DNA of 64,000 bases from Apricaphanius iberus (lineage: Eukaryota; Chordata; Actinopteri; Cyprinodontiformes; Aphaniidae). Below are positions 36,075-48,107 of this stretch, piece after piece. Where the stretch lies: contig JAPXFQ010000178.1 of the NCBI GenBank assembly GCA_028564705.1, positions 62,001 to 126,000 on the forward strand, written 5' to 3'. Within the stretch, counting starts at the first letter, position 1, and each line of letters begins with the position of its first letter. The notes below the pieces were generated by a model that saw only the letters and a list, made by a program, of their open reading frames with translations, did not search any database and had not been told where the DNA came from. The translations under genes were made by a program, and so were the position numbers.

Positions 36075-36450
36075 AATATCTGAAACATGAAACCCATCCA
36101 ATTTCTTAGCCGCTTAATCCTTAATGGGTCGCGGGGGGGCTGGTGCCTATCTCCAGCTGTCAACGGGGAAAGCGAGAGGTGGGGTACACCCTGGACAGGT
36201 CGCCAGTCCATCACAGGGCAACACAGAGACAGACAGGACACTCATACCTAAGGACAATTTGGAGAGATCAATTAACCTGATAGTCACGTTTTTGTGACTA
36301 TCAGGTTTCTGTGGGAGGAAGCCAGAGTACCCGGAGGGAACCCACGCATGCACGGGGAGAATATGCAAACTCCATGCAGAAAGACCCTGGGCTGGGATAC
36401 GAACCCACAACCTTCTTGCTGCAAGGCAACAGTGCTAACCACTGCGCCAC
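36075..36450 (-). repeat. tRNA-like SINE-class repeat, reverse orientation
   Basis: On the minus strand the 5' end reads tggcgcagtggttagcactg (36449-36430), matching an RNA polymerase III A box. The text gggttcgtatccc follows (36406-36394) and matches a B box at tRNA-like spacing. The body contains the common fish block reading on the + strand aggtcgccagtccatcacagggcaacac. The same class recurs as fragments at 10885-10980 and 53279-53326. Confidence 0.7.
36274..36307. repeat. Perfect 14-bp inverted repeat in the SINE body
   Basis: Arms aacctgatagtcac (36274-36287) and gtgactatcaggtt (36294-36307) flank the loop gttttt. Related repeats do not have this palindrome here, as far as I recall the class, so it looks like a local template-switch mutation. 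Confidence 0.9.
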
Positions 36451-36989
36451 ATTTTTTTTTGAAATATTTAGAAATTAGTTTATATCATCTGCTACTGCAG
36501 TTTGGTGGACTTCTGATGCCTAAACCAAAGAAAATGCTTGAAAGAATGCAGGAACGTGTTTTTATGGATTAACCAAAAAAATATGAATATAAAGTTTGTT
36601 TTTCTGAATATATAAGGAAATAAACTAATTAAAAATTCAGTTTTTTTCTGAACCAAAGCAGGGTTTTTTTACAAATACAAACTATTATTTCTGAAATAAA
36701 ATAAAAAAATCAATTTTTAAGTTTTTTGATAAAAGATCATCTTTACAAAAAGTATTTCATGACAAGATGTGTTTTTTTAAATAGGTGATTTACTAATAGA
36801 AAATAAATTAATAAATATCAATGCAGTGTTTTTATGAGATAATCTGTAGTTATAACTAAAGCAAACAAAAGTGCCCACCTGCAGTCCAACAGGAGTCTCA
36901 ACAGACTGGATGATGGCTGTTTTTTTAAGATAAGCCCACCCATATTCTCACCCACTACCGTTCTTCTGAGATGGTAATGGAAACAACCA

Positions 36990-37240
36990 TCCTGTTCTAG
37001 GCCGTAACGTTCAGGTCTAAATCAACCCTAGTGGCAAATGAGTACCAGGCACACTTAAAAGGTCCACCAAAAACAGCTTTTAAGTTGCTTTAATAGGCTC
37101 TGTATTAACAAAAACACATGCATGCATACACTGTTTACAGTTAAGGGGCTTTGTTTGGATTCCTCAAGCCGTGCCCGGGGTCCAGGCCACATTCGTTAGC
37201 ATGCACACTTGCAATACCAATATGGCTTATTACAGTAGTA
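36990..37240. repeat. Unclassified dispersed repeat, copy 2
   Basis: Direct-orientation partner of 28030-28245. Shared text includes gagtaccaggcacactt, acatgcatgca, ctgtttacag and caataccaatatggctta. Confidence 0.6.
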
Positions 37241-38059
37241 GCAGTTTAAAAGTTCTCCTGTTTCCAAGATGGGTCCTTGACCGGCCCTTGGCTCGTCCTT
37301 CACAGGTCCATGACAGGTCAGTGGTGGTAACATAATCCCCCCACTATGACATCTCAGTGAGGCCCCGCCCCCAAGGAGTCTGACTGAAATCCAGCTGCAA
37401 TGTCTGTCCACGAGGAGGAGCAGTGATTTTAATGTTCTGCTCTCAGTAGTCTAAACCAGGGGTCAATGATCAACTTGTGTGCCCGCTGTGAGTGTGATAA
37501 TGTGTTTAGAGTGTTTAAAGAGTTACATTTACTTGAGTAAACTTTAACATAAATTGTAGCCTATTTTAACAGTAATTTTAATACGCCATAATTTTTACTT
37601 TTACTCAATTATATTTATGAAAGAAAAACGCTACTTCTCCTCCTACAGTGGCATTGTGCTTGTTACTTTTGTTTTGGGAAAATACATTAATGCACAGATC
37701 ATAGTTGTTTTTTTTTGGGCAACTTTAAAGAGAGTCCAGGAAGCCTTTAAAAATGGTGGAATTATGTTTTGTATAGCTACTGACAGCCTCTTACAGAGCA
37801 TAGACACATCAGTGCAATGTTTACTTTTGAAGCCAAACTGAGACGGTGTGGACAACCAAAAAAACACACACTGTTCTCCATGACTGGTACATATTATATG
37901 TATCATGGTCCCAATAATATTCTCTCCGGTCCAGCTCTCACAGAAGATGTAATGTCCCTTCTTACACAACTGGAATACTTCTAGAAGTTTGTGTCTGAAC
38001 ATATGATTCAAGCTCTGACAACAAACACAAATTGAAGTTCAACAACCATCTGCATTTTA

Positions 38060-38664
38060 GGGCGCTTTCACATGGTACGGGAGTCCGTACTCTGATACCG
38101 TATTAGGTCAAAATCCACTTATTTCGTACCATGTGAACACAGACTGTACCGTGCCAGAATACGGCCAGAGAGACCTGCCTTGGAGGTAGTATCCGAGTCC
38201 AGGTACGGGCGGCCACGTACCATGTGAACACAACCCGTACTCTGGCCGTACTCAAGACAATAGACGCGCTCCATGCGGAAATGACGACACCACCGGCCGA
38301 AATTACAGAATCACCTCGCGACCATACAAATACCAAAACAACGCGATTCAAGCATCCCACAGCAACACAGCAGGTTACAAAACGGCGGGTTTACTACAAC
38401 ACTCACCCTGGAGATGGCTTCAGGTAGCAGCTGACCAGTAGACCAGTTTGTTTACATTCTAGGCTGTCGCTCGTTTTATGACGTCGGTACTTCTCACTCC
38501 CTTGTTTGTTGGAGAACTAAGACTTATTTGTATACCGCCACCTGCTGTTTATTTGTAGTAAAAGACTGAATCCCAATACGGGCAGAGATCCGTGCCATGT
38601 GAACAGAAAAAATTAGCATTTTCTCTGGCCGTTTTCTGGTACGGCCACACATGTGAAAACGGCC
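38060..38664. mobile_element. PIF/Harbinger-like MITE
   Basis: The left end gggcgctttcacatg and reverse-complemented right end ggccgttttcacatg are inverted repeats. tta flanks both sides (38057-38059, 38665-38667). Internally it repeats cgtaccatgtgaacacaa-type text in both orientations. No coding frame was seen in its 605 bp. Confidence 0.8.
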
Positions 38665-39104
38665 TTAGGCAGGCTCTGCAGCCTATGAGATTTGTATGAC
38701 AATGGGTGACCAATGGCCCATTAGTGCAAAACAAAAGGTTGAGCAATAATAATACTAATTCCCTGGTCGAAGGTGGGCACTGAATTCCTGCAACTGCAAA
38801 AACCTTCCAAAAGGCTTAGTTTTCCTCTTTATATGCCGATTTACAGTAAATAAATTGTTATAAAAGATTGGACAGGTCGCCTCTGGCGGTGTGTACTATA
38901 GTCTGGTGGTGTGTACTATATTCTGTGAGAGAAGCGCCATCTCCTGTTCTGTATTTCAATGATTGGGAGGAGTTACAGTAGAAACTAGTCACGCCCAGGA
39001 GATGGTGGGGGTCACTCCAACCGCTGGAACTATACTGGAAGTCTGCTGGAACCGTGCTTGGAATCTGCTGGCAGCTGAATGGGATGGGAACTTTTATGTG
39101 GATA

Positions 39105-39702
39105 CTACTGTATAGCAGGGAATTTGATATTCACGTGGACACTGAAAGTTATAGCCTAACTGCAGCCTTTAATATCATCTTAGACTGAATTGGCTTTACT
39201 CAGAAAGTGAAGGGACCCACACACTCTGGTCGGCACACTTTAGACATTGTACTGACATATGGCATTGAGTGTGATGAAGTAATAGTCCTCCCATGTAACC
39301 CAGTCCTATCTGACCATTTTTTGATAACTTTTGAATTTACTTTAACTTAACTACCTAAATCTAAAATAAAATGTCATGACAGTAGAACTTTATTAGACAA
39401 TGCTGTAACACGTTTTTAAAGAATCTGTTCCATATTTACTTCCCTCAGTGTTTCAGAATACCACATTGGATGGCAGCATTTGAGAAATTGATGGTCTTCT
39501 TCAAAGCATCACTTTCTCATTGCTTCTGTATTTTACAAAGTGTAGCAGAGTTGCATACTTTAAAGAATACTAGGAAGCCAGAGAAAAGGGCACTCTACAC
39601 ATCTACAAGATTCTTATGTGACCTGGAAAAATAGTCTACTGCTGTATAAAAAGACCATTTGACAACCTAGAACAGCATATTTTTCATCAGTAATAGAGAT
39701 TC
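39105..39702 (+). mobile_element. LINE family A endonuclease fragment
   Basis: It aligns with 30590-31235 (the atattcacgtggac ... ctaactgcagcc and ccacacactctggtcggcacacttta blocks) but has several stops. It is interrupted at 39702 (cagtaatagagat) by an inverted LINE-A 3' end and resumes near 41085. Confidence 0.8.
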
Positions 39703-41075
39703 AATTCAATTCACTTTTATTTATATAGCGCCAGTTCACAACAAATGTCATCTCAAGGCACTTTACAACAAAAGTAATCTCAATACAATTATACAAACAT
39801 TCCAATCAGTTAAAAGTTTTCTATGCAAGGAAGCCCAGCAGATTGCGTTGAGTCATCGGCGTGAGGTTGTGCCCGGTTCACGCAGACTCCAACCACAGCA
39901 ATTCCTCAGCAAACCCTCATACTGAGCAAGCATGTAGCGACAGTGGAGAGGAAAAACTCCCCTTTAAAAGGAAGACACCTCCAACAGAACCAGAACCAGA
40001 ACCTGGATCAGTACAAGCGGTCATCTGCCACGACCGTCTGGGGGTCTGAGAAGACAGAGAAGAGACAGCATGGAGGATGCTCGGTGACTTTGAGCATCGT
40101 TTGGACCAACACTCCCCATCCAGCAGGGGGATATAGAGCTGAGCAGGGTACCAGACCATGTGGAGCTTCTATGGGGAGAAAACACTGAGAGAAAACTGGG
40201 TTAACAATCGCATTAACATCAGAAAAAATATATCTGGAGAGTATTGGAAAAGAAACCTAGAAGGTGTGTTAGGGTCAGTTGAGTCTGAAAAAGGACCCCC
40301 CCCCCCTAATTCTTAATTCTATTAACAATGTACGGTGTGAGGGAGATGAGGAAGGAGGAGAGAAAGAGGAAAGAAGGAGGAAAGAAGAAGGTGTGGGTAG
40401 GTATTGTTGTGCTTATGCATCTCTCTTTGCTCATAGGACTGCGCCCTCTCCAGAATCTATATATTAGAGATATAATATTATTGGTAAGTGATAAAACTGG
40501 AGTAGAGTCTTCCAAAGACTCTGGCATTATCTTTGTCCATCACTTTCTAGCCTTAAAACCTGGTGTAAATCTGTTTCTGTCCTGATTCATGATTCAACCT
40601 TTTGTTCAGTTCTCTAATCATGATATTCTGGTAAATTAATACATTACTGTTAGAAATCGGATAGGGATTATAAGGTCTAGTGTCTATATAAGTCACTATA
40701 AGCTTTATCAAAAAGGAAGGTTTTAAGCCTAGTCTTAAAAACAGACAGAGTATGCCTCACAAACTAAAACTGGGAGCTGGTTCCACAGGAGAGAAGCCTG
40801 ATAACTAAAAGATCTGCCTCCTATTCTACTTTTTGAAATCCTAGGAACTACCAGTAGACCTGCATTCTGAAAACGATTCTTAGATCTTAAACTCTATTCT
40901 GGATATAACAGGGAGCCAATGGAGAGAAGCCAAAACAGGAGAAATGAGATATCTCTTTTTAATATTCATCAGAACTCTTCATGCAGCATTTTGGATCAAC
41001 TGAAGGCTTTTGATTGCATTTTGTGGACTTACTGATAATATGGAATTACAGATAATTACAGATAAATAAAAACAA
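39703..41075 (-). mobile_element. LINE family A 3' end inserted in reverse inside another LINE A
   Basis: Starting at 39703, tcaattcaattcacttttatttatatagcgcc is the reverse complement of the LINE-A tail. The text up to about 40990 is the reverse complement of the 3' UTR and ORF2 C-terminus (compare 32640-34020). The copy is 5'-truncated near 41000, as expected from target-primed insertion. Confidence 0.8.
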
Positions 41076-41084
41076 TCCAAGGTT

Positions 41085-42790
41085 TCTTTTTAGTACAGTT
41101 TTAGTAGTAAAGTCATCTCTCATTTTTGATGCCTTTATGTTGTTTACTTAAATTAAATATTTACTATTAAAAAGAACTACAAATATTAACATCATCTAAA
41201 CCCTCAACTTGTATGTTGGACCCAATACCAACCGAATTATTTAAGGAAGTGTTCCCACTGGTTACTGGCCCTATTCTAGACATGATGAATCTATCTTTAA
41301 TAAATGGATATGTGCCTCAGGAATTTAAGGTTGCTGTAATTAAACCTTTACTAAGGCTGGCTTCACACGACAACGTTGCCGTTTTTGTTTGAATACGCGG
41401 GGTGAAAACGCACTGCGTTTACACGAAAGGGGGGCATGATTGAAAACGATGTAGTACATATGTGCGGCCTTTAGATGGCAGTGTGAGTAGTATAGCGCCC
41501 TAAATAGAGATGTAGGATTCCAAGATTTCCTGCTCACAACCCAGAAAAGAAACGTATCAAGCTAACGAACAATTGGGTCTTTTCCACAAACTTCTTTTAG
41601 TTTTCCTCCGCTTAAAAGGCGTATTTATTATTTAATGCACATACTGTATGCATTTTCGTCGGCCAACGCATAAAAGCCTCATGATCTCTAACTTTGCTTA
41701 TAGAGACCAAATAGTGAAGCTACATCATCAGTAACAGCGTACCTGGATCCGCTATTGTTTTTTTTTCTGAAGACAGGTGGAATGTGCAAGTCCAGAAAGG
41801 CCGTCAGTGGCTGGTTGTGACATGATGGTTTTCAAAAGTCTCCGACTTGCGTGTACATGACAACGAATCACACAGCGTTTTCAGATTTCTACACTCTAGG
41901 AGCCGTTTTCGAAAAGATGCGTTTTCGACCCCCTGTCTCCCCGTTGTCGTGTAAACGAGAGGCCAAAACTCAGAGAAAAAAGTCAGTTTTGCTGAAATAC
42001 GTTGTCATGTAAATAGCCCCTCCCTGGATCAAGATCATTTGGCTAACTACAGACCTATATCTAACCTTCCTTTCTTATCCAAAATTCTTGTGAAAATAGT
42101 TGCTAATCAAGTATGTGAGCATCTAAACAGAAACAACCTGTTTGAGGAATTTCAGTCAGGTTTTAGAGCTCACCATAGCACTGAAACAGTACTGGTAAAA
42201 ATTACTAAAGCTATTCTAATTGCCTCAGATAATGATTTTTGACTGTTCTGTTCTTGTTGGACCGATTCTCTTTACTATATATATATATATATATATATGC
42301 TTCTAATTGGTAAAATAATTAGACAACATGGTATGAATCCCCAAAGTTATACTGATGATACACAATTATATGTATCAATAAATCCTGCTAAATCAGTTAG
42401 ATAGATTACAGACATGTCTAGAAGATATAAAAACCTGTATGACTCTAAACTCTTCTTTTAAATTCAAACAAAGCCAGAAGTTGTTTGCTAAATCAATCAC
42501 TTCATCTGGATGGCATTAATTTGGCCTCTGGTAATAATGTAAAGAACTGTGGTGTAATTTTTGACAAAGATATGACATTCAAATCCCATATTAAACAGGT
42601 TTCTAAGATTTCTTTCATGTCAGGAATATTGCTAAAATTAGAAACATCCTGTCCAGGAGTGATGCAGAGAAACTAGCCCATGCATTTGTTACTTCAAGGC
42701 TGGACTATAGACTGTATTTCTTTACTATCAGGAAGTACAAAAAATCCAATTAAAAGCTTTCAGTTGACCAAAATGCTCCAGCAAGAGCAA
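41085..42790 (+). mobile_element. LINE family A reverse-transcriptase part, host of a nested MITE
   Basis: The text resumes the host LINE: CMLDPIPTELFKEV (41205-41250), then RT blocks ANYRPISNLPFLSKILVKI and FRAHHSTETVLVKI at 42039-42242. An eroded YADD-equivalent (tatactgatgatacac) lies near 42345. NVKNCGVIFDKDMTF follows near 42535. It is broken by stops and an (at)n expansion at 42274-42298. A MITE occupies 41355-42018. Confidence 0.82.
41355..42018. mobile_element. PIF/Harbinger-like MITE nested in LINE A
   Basis: The left end ggctggcttcacacgacaacg and reverse-complemented right end ggctatttacatgacaacg are inverted repeats. The left flank is taa. The intact LINE reads cttaagaaaccctccctgg at this place, so the right-hand duplication appears lost with about 8 bp. 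The comparison dates this insertion after that of the LINE. Confidence 0.75.
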
Positions 42791-43085
42791 GAGAGGGTTA
42801 TGTTTTGGCCAGGCTTATGTTAAAGACGAAAACAGGTGGATTTAGAGATACCGTGACGAGATCCTGAGGCCCATTGTTGTCCCATACATCCAACATCATC
42901 ACCTCATCTTGCTGCATGATAATGCACGGCCCCTTGTTGCAATGTTCTATACACAATTCTTGCATGACCAGAATACTAAGCGGACATGTCACCCATAGAG
43001 CATGTTTATGATGCTGTGGATCAGCGGATATGACAGCTTGTTCCACTTCCTGCCAATATCCAGCAACTTTCCACAGCCATTGTAG
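42790..43085 (+). pseudogene. Tc1-like transposase remnant (catalytic region)
   Basis: In one frame: YRDEILRPIVVPYIQHHH, LILLHDNARPLVA (the second catalytic Asp block, normally xxDNARPHxA), and FYTQFLHDQN. After a stop it gives an eroded SPIEHVWDA-equivalent and NIQQL-like text. Only the central-to-C-terminal part is left, next to the decayed LINE A. Confidence 0.8.
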
Positions 43086-43284
43086 TGGACCCTAACCCCC
43101 CGGACTCTTTCCTCTCGCCCCACTCTAGAACAAGAATCCCCCAACACTTTGGAATAAACAAAGGCCCAAGACATAAGCTTAGTGTATACTTCTCCGTGCA
43201 CGTCGAAACTGATTTATGCAGCGCCATTATCCATCCAATTTGGTCAGATGGTAAGGTAGATCGAGCCTGATGGTGGATAACACT

Positions 43285-43545
43285 GACAGTAAACCTGTTA
43301 AAGGCTGCAAGAGCCCAAAATCTAAAATTCCAGCAGAACAGTGACCCCAAACATATGTCAGAAGCTACTATGAAATGGTTTAGATCTGGTTCTATTTATG
43401 GGTCAGAACCGCCCACTCAAACTCCAGACCTGTGGTAAACACAACTGAGAGTCTGTGGCAGGGCTTTAAAACTGATGGTCATAGACAATCTCTATCCAAT
43501 CTGACTGAATTTGGGACTATTTTGCAAACAAGAATGGACAAAATA
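43285..43545 (+). pseudogene. Second Tc1-like transposase remnant
   Basis: The frame QQNSDPKHMSEATMKWF contains the DNDPKH-type catalytic Asp block. It is followed by an eroded SPDLxPxxxxW block (TQTPDLW, then a stop, ESLWQ in the next frame). It differs from the neighbouring remnant, so it is another Tc1 lineage. Confidence 0.7.
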
Positions 43546-44740
43546 TCAGAATCAGAATCAGCTTTAATGGCCAAGTATGACACATACAAGTATGACGCAT
43601 ACAAGGAATTTACAGATACAGTACAACCTGTCCAAGATCATTACAAACAACAACAACAACAAACAGATCCAGGTCACTGTTGGGACTGCAGCCACCGAGC
43701 GGCGCTCCCGTTTATGAAACATAGAGAAATATCACATCTGGCTAGGGGAGGGTTCCACGGTGAGGGGAAAAAACGCTCAACTGTGTTGTGGGTCCATACA
43801 GCACTCACAACGCAGGTAATAGAAAAAACCACACCAACAAACATTTAAGCACATATTCAGACATTAACAATGACACATCAGGAAGGATGGGCAGGTATGA
43901 GCTCCAGTCCACAGGTTAACGCGCTGCCATCGAGGTGCGCTGTTATCCAGCTTCCTGTTTCAGGAGAGAGAATTGAGGATACAGCGAGGCGGTGTGTGTG
44001 AATGTGAGTGTGTGTAAGCATTTCAGTGTGTGCGTCAGTAGATGAAGGTGTACGGGGGAGAGGAGACTCTGTTGACATTCTTCTCAGGGACATTTGATTA
44101 GGACCAGGTTGAAGGTCTTCATGGGAGCCAAAATATAAATTATTTGGATTGCAGGGAGAGATCAAATATTCCTTTCTGTCCCTTCAGTCTGTCAGTGGTT
44201 TCTTTTGTAGTCTAATTCAGCCAAATTGTAGTTCAAATTAAAGTTCCAAATCCAAATGAATTTCCAGATTAATAGTTCCAAATCCAATTAATTTCCAGTT
44301 GCCCCAATCCGCACCGACAGTTTCTCCAAGTCCGATGACAAATTGCGGATGAGTCCCAGAGCGCCGGCCAGATCTCCTCTTACAGCGTCTGTTCTGCGTC
44401 CCAGCTCCCCTAGCATTTGGTTCTGAGTCCCATCAGTACGAATCAACGCATCCAGCTGTTCCTTCAGCCGTCCAATCGCTTTCAGAACAGTGACCAATCT
44501 CGACCGTGTTTCAGATCTTTGTTGCTCCATTTTTCGGTAGTTCCAGTAACTGCCCATTCCAATCAGCAGAAACCTGATCACCATGATTGACACCCCGGTT
44601 GACCCTTACCGGTGCTTCGTAGATTTGAGTAGATTTTATCAATAGCATTCAGACCATTTCCATCTTCGCTTATTCAGTTTGGTTTCGGAGAAAATTGCTA
44701 AAAGATACTCCAGATAGAGGCACATGAGACAGAGAGCTGA
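43546..44740 (-). mobile_element. Membrane/coiled-coil retroposed family, copy 2
   Basis: The minus-strand element ends at 43546 with a tail that reads, reverse-complemented, ttggccattaaagctgattctgattc. Upstream of that lie the GT-rich stretch, the conserved tgagctccagtccacagg region (43898-43915), and the ORF at 44593-44288. Homology with copy 3 continues upstream of the ORF to about 44740. It is the copy with the least broken coiled-coil sequence. Confidence 0.72.
44288..44593 (-). CDS. Small membrane/coiled-coil ORF of the repeat family (copy 2)
   Basis: The 101-residue frame begins with a hydrophobic segment (about residues 3-16, IMVIRFLLIGMGSY), shorter than in copy 3. A charged, heptad-like helix follows: KMEQQRSETRSRLVTVLKAI, GRLKEQLDALIRTDGTQNQM, LGELGRR and LSSDLEKLSVRIGA. 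I recognise no enzyme or domain of known function. The upstream DNA contains a KSTQIYEAP-equivalent that matches copy 3 in a shifted frame, so the true N-terminus is probably disrupted. The sequence is shared by three dispersed copies, so this is a repeat-encoded protein or fragment; I see no sign of a host gene. Whether it is expressed is unknown. Confidence 0.5.
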   Translation of the reverse strand: MSIMVIRFLLIGMGSYWNYRKMEQQRSETRSRLVTVLKAIGRLKEQLDALIRTDGTQNQMLGELGRRTDAVRGDLAGALGLIRNLSSDLEKLSVRIGATGN

Positions 44741-44789
44741 TATTTGTCTCTAGACGGCAGAAACATACCTCAGAATACTTGGTACACTA

Positions 44790-45480
44790 AATAGCCTTGC
44801 CCCACCCTACTCAACTGAGCTTCTGCAGGTCTGTACCTCCAGGGCCGCATGATCCAGCGAGGCAAGGAGAGGTTGCAGCAGGTGTAGGAGCTGACACAGC
44901 GGTCCTTAGCCTCACTGGATCATACGGCTCTGGAGGCTGAAGCAGAGATCGCACATCAGGCGGATAGGGAGCAGATTTTTTTCCTGCTGGGAGGCATTCC
45001 GTTCCTCCTGCAGCCAGCACAGTAGCTGATCCAGTCAAACCAGTCAGCACCATTCATTCTCAGGCTTCACTGGTCCTTCCTTTCTCAGACAGGTCTGAGA
45101 CGTAGGATGAGGAGGAGCAAGAAGACTCCTACCAGCCCACCTACATCCTTCCGTATTCTACTTTCTGCTGCATCTCCGTTCTACCTGATGTGTCCGACCC
45201 TGAGGAGTACTGGGAGCAGTGGGCTGTCTTCATAGGCACAGAGCTGGCCTACTGTCCTCCTGGCACTGTCCCTCTGGATGGCAAAGACATGAGCTTCCTC
45301 CACCATCGCCGCAGACAATGGCATATGAGCTGTCTGCTCACCACCGGTTCTTGCTGCATCAGTCTGCTCATCACCTTCTCACACTCCTTCAGCTTCAATC
45401 GGCTCCAGCCCAGACTTAATTATCCTACTTTAGTTCACGATCAGAGGCTGGGCGTCGAGAGGGTAAGTCTTGGATCCAAA
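44790..45480 (+). other. Unassigned coding-like remnant
   Basis: Two adjacent + strand frames look protein-like. One, around 44850-45030, has QRGKERLQQV and LDHTALEAEAEIAHQADREQ. The other, 45095-45490, has EEEQEDSYQPTYILP, SDPEEYWEQWAVFIGTELAY and CPPGTVPLDGKDMSFLHHRR. I recognise neither. A decayed retroelement gag/ORF1 is possible. Confidence 0.3.
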
Positions 45481-45813
45481 GGGGGAAGAAAAAAATGAGA
45501 AAATAGTCCATTCACCAGAGTCGTGCAGGGGAGACGCATAATGCTGACGGCTGATCAGCGCTTGCAGAGGACCGCTTGTAAGCAGCTGTGATCCACGGTA
45601 CGCAAGGGGGAAAGAGTGGTTTTGGCCCGGGCAGGTTTAAAGAGATCAGATGGTCCAGCCGCTAACATCCCAAAAAAAATCCTAAAAGGAGGTAAACAGA
45701 GAGAATGTTCCCAGATTGATCTTTCCTTATCCACGGTTAGGCTGGAAGAGAACTGGAGGAGGGCTTGCAGCACCTTCAAATCCTGTCGGTTTCAAGGGCC
45801 GGCGTTGGAATAG

Positions 45814-45920
45814 CCAATGAGGTTTGAAGAGGCAATAGTTGGTGGGATTGACCAGTTGCAGCTGGCCAATGAGAATTGAGAGCCTTTGAGGAGTGCGGTT
45901 GGCTTGGCGTTCAGACCAAT
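45814..45920 (+). repeat. Three CCAAT-containing units about 50 bp apart
   Basis: ccaatgag occurs at 45814, 45866 and 45916, each followed by a ttga or tttga core, as a degenerate tandem array. CCAAT motifs can bind NF-Y in promoters such as LTRs. No start site or TATA element is placed with confidence. Confidence 0.5.
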
Positions 45921-48104
45921 GAGCTTTGAGAACCTTGGAGCATGGCTGGTTTTTGAGGAAGACAGTGGCTGGGCCGGTGCAAGGGCTGCTCGGGGAGTGA
46001 GTTAATTTTAGATTGGATCTTTTCTGGCTGATCCCACAGCAGTCACATCACTCCTACTCCTCTCCAGGAAGGCCAGACCAACATTCTCACCATTCGTCAG
46101 CGGACTGCTCATCACCATGGCTTACAGGCAACAGAGCGCCACTCAGCCCCGCCAAGTCTTCCAAACTCCTTCTCTGACTCCTCATTGAGGCATTTAGGCC
46201 TCGGTCCTGTCGCTCCACTGATTCCTAGTTCCTATTTTGGCACCCTGTCGCTCCTTAGTATCTTACACAGCACCTCAAGCTCCAGTCCCGGAATCCTGAT
46301 GATTCAGGGTGCTAGTCCAGGCGTCTTAGTTACAGGTCCCTATTTCCTCCGAGAGGATCAGGATAGATCCGCTTTAGCTCCGGATATTGGTCCAGAGATC
46401 TGCTTCTGTTCTAAGCAGTAGCTCCTTTCAAAGGAATCCAGGCCAATCTGAATCCGGTCTAGGTGCAAACTTCCCTCAAGGGGATTCAGGCTGATCCACA
46501 TTGCCTCTAGACATCAGCTTCTTCTGAGAGGACCATGGCCGGTCCATCTCAGAAGGTGAAAACATCTCAGTTTTCACCTTCCTATGGACTCTCAGCTTTT
46601 CTTTATGGGTCCCTACGCTACAAGACCCCGGCTCTTTTTCATGGGTTCGAAAGACGTAGACCGCTGACTCTTTGTCTTGGGCTCCTTCACCTTTGCTTTC
46701 TATCTTTTTTTCATAGGCTTCTTTGCAGATTATATCTTGATTAAAGACAGTTTTATTGATAATTTAACAAAAAACCATTAAGCCGTTATATAAGCAATAA
46801 ATTTCATTTGAAGGGAGTTTTACTGATTTTACAGGAACTCTGCCTAGCTGCTTTAAATTCCCAAATGTACTCTGAATTTCAGATCTGATGGAAATGTTCT
46901 GGGAAGAAAATAATCAGTTATCGAAACACAGCAACTAATATCTCCGCAATTCGTCCAACACTATTGACCTTATCACTCATACACACACTGTATGTGTGTG
47001 TAGCACATAACTAGAGTTATACAATATTATGATTAAAGTAGCATGGGGCAGGATTTCTAAAATAGGATAAACATGCACGTACAATGTTTTAATGCCATTG
47101 AGTGAGGAAGCGTTATTAAAAAAAAAGAATGAGCTCGGCACCCCCCCACCCCACCCCCACCCCCCACCCCCACACACACACACACACACACACATATATC
47201 TCTCGATATTTTCTAATAGCGCTTGTGCTGCAAAATATGCTGCAGTTTTCCATCAATTTTGCCGCACTGTCCTACTGATGTGACATCAATCGACACTACT
47301 TATGTGTTCTTGATGCCTTAAAATAGGAAGAAGATGGTCGGGGTTGATTCAACTGTGGGAATGGATTCTCCCGGAACCAGCAAACAACCAAACACCACTT
47401 AAAGCCCACTGAAATGTGACACTAAGAAGAAGAAGAAGAAGGTTTTATTGGTGGTATTTTGTGAGTCAAAATATTATAAAAGTTGGGCAGACACCCGGAT
47501 ATACAGTATATCTGATAAGTGATCGACAAATGGAGGCTGAAAACAGATGCTAAAATGATTTATTTCCTAGTGACCAGGTAAGAAACAGTATAAGTCATGT
47601 TTAGAGTTTGATGTAAATATGATGTGACCTCATCATGACTCATCCAATGACTGGAGAGATGTACAAATAGCATTCTCTGTAACCATCTCTGTATACTATT
47701 AAATGTATACAGACTAGATATTTTACAAACAGGGCACCGGATTCATTAGAATTATTGAAACCTGAAAGCAGGGATACCACTTTAGCAGGTAGTGCTATTG
47801 TTTGTGTATCTGTGTATAGTAACATAGCCACCTATGCTAAGTCCAGTTCGGTTCCTGATTGGAATGCCTGTTCTTCCTGTGAAATGTACATAAGTCCACA
47901 AAATCTGTTGAAGCATTTCTGCCCAGCAGGACCAGGGGAGGATTTTACATACTCATGTTTCAGTTGCTGCAGTTACTCACAACACCGGCAGCGTCGCTTA
48001 CGAATTTTGTTTCTTCATCCTGCCCCATGCTTCAACTGTTCTATTGGCTGGATGAACATCTTAATACAAATGCGTCTGGCTTGCAATTACAAACATCAGT
48101 ACCC
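45921..48104. other. loxl2 intron with low-complexity tract
   Basis: C-rich then (ca)n text at 47136-47198 (acccccccaccccacccccacc then cacacacaca) is a compound microsatellite, and a (aag)n run lies at 47427-47441. No coding or element ends were recognised elsewhere. Confidence 0.6.
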
Positions 48105-48107
48105 TAA

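Noticed and set aside
36430..36449. Genuine tRNA gene at the A/B-box region
   Set aside because: The A and B boxes belong to a degenerate SINE-class repeat; there is no complete cloverleaf.
47136..47198. C-rich/(ca)n tract as a regulatory or Z-DNA element
   Set aside because: A compound microsatellite explains it; no evidence of function.
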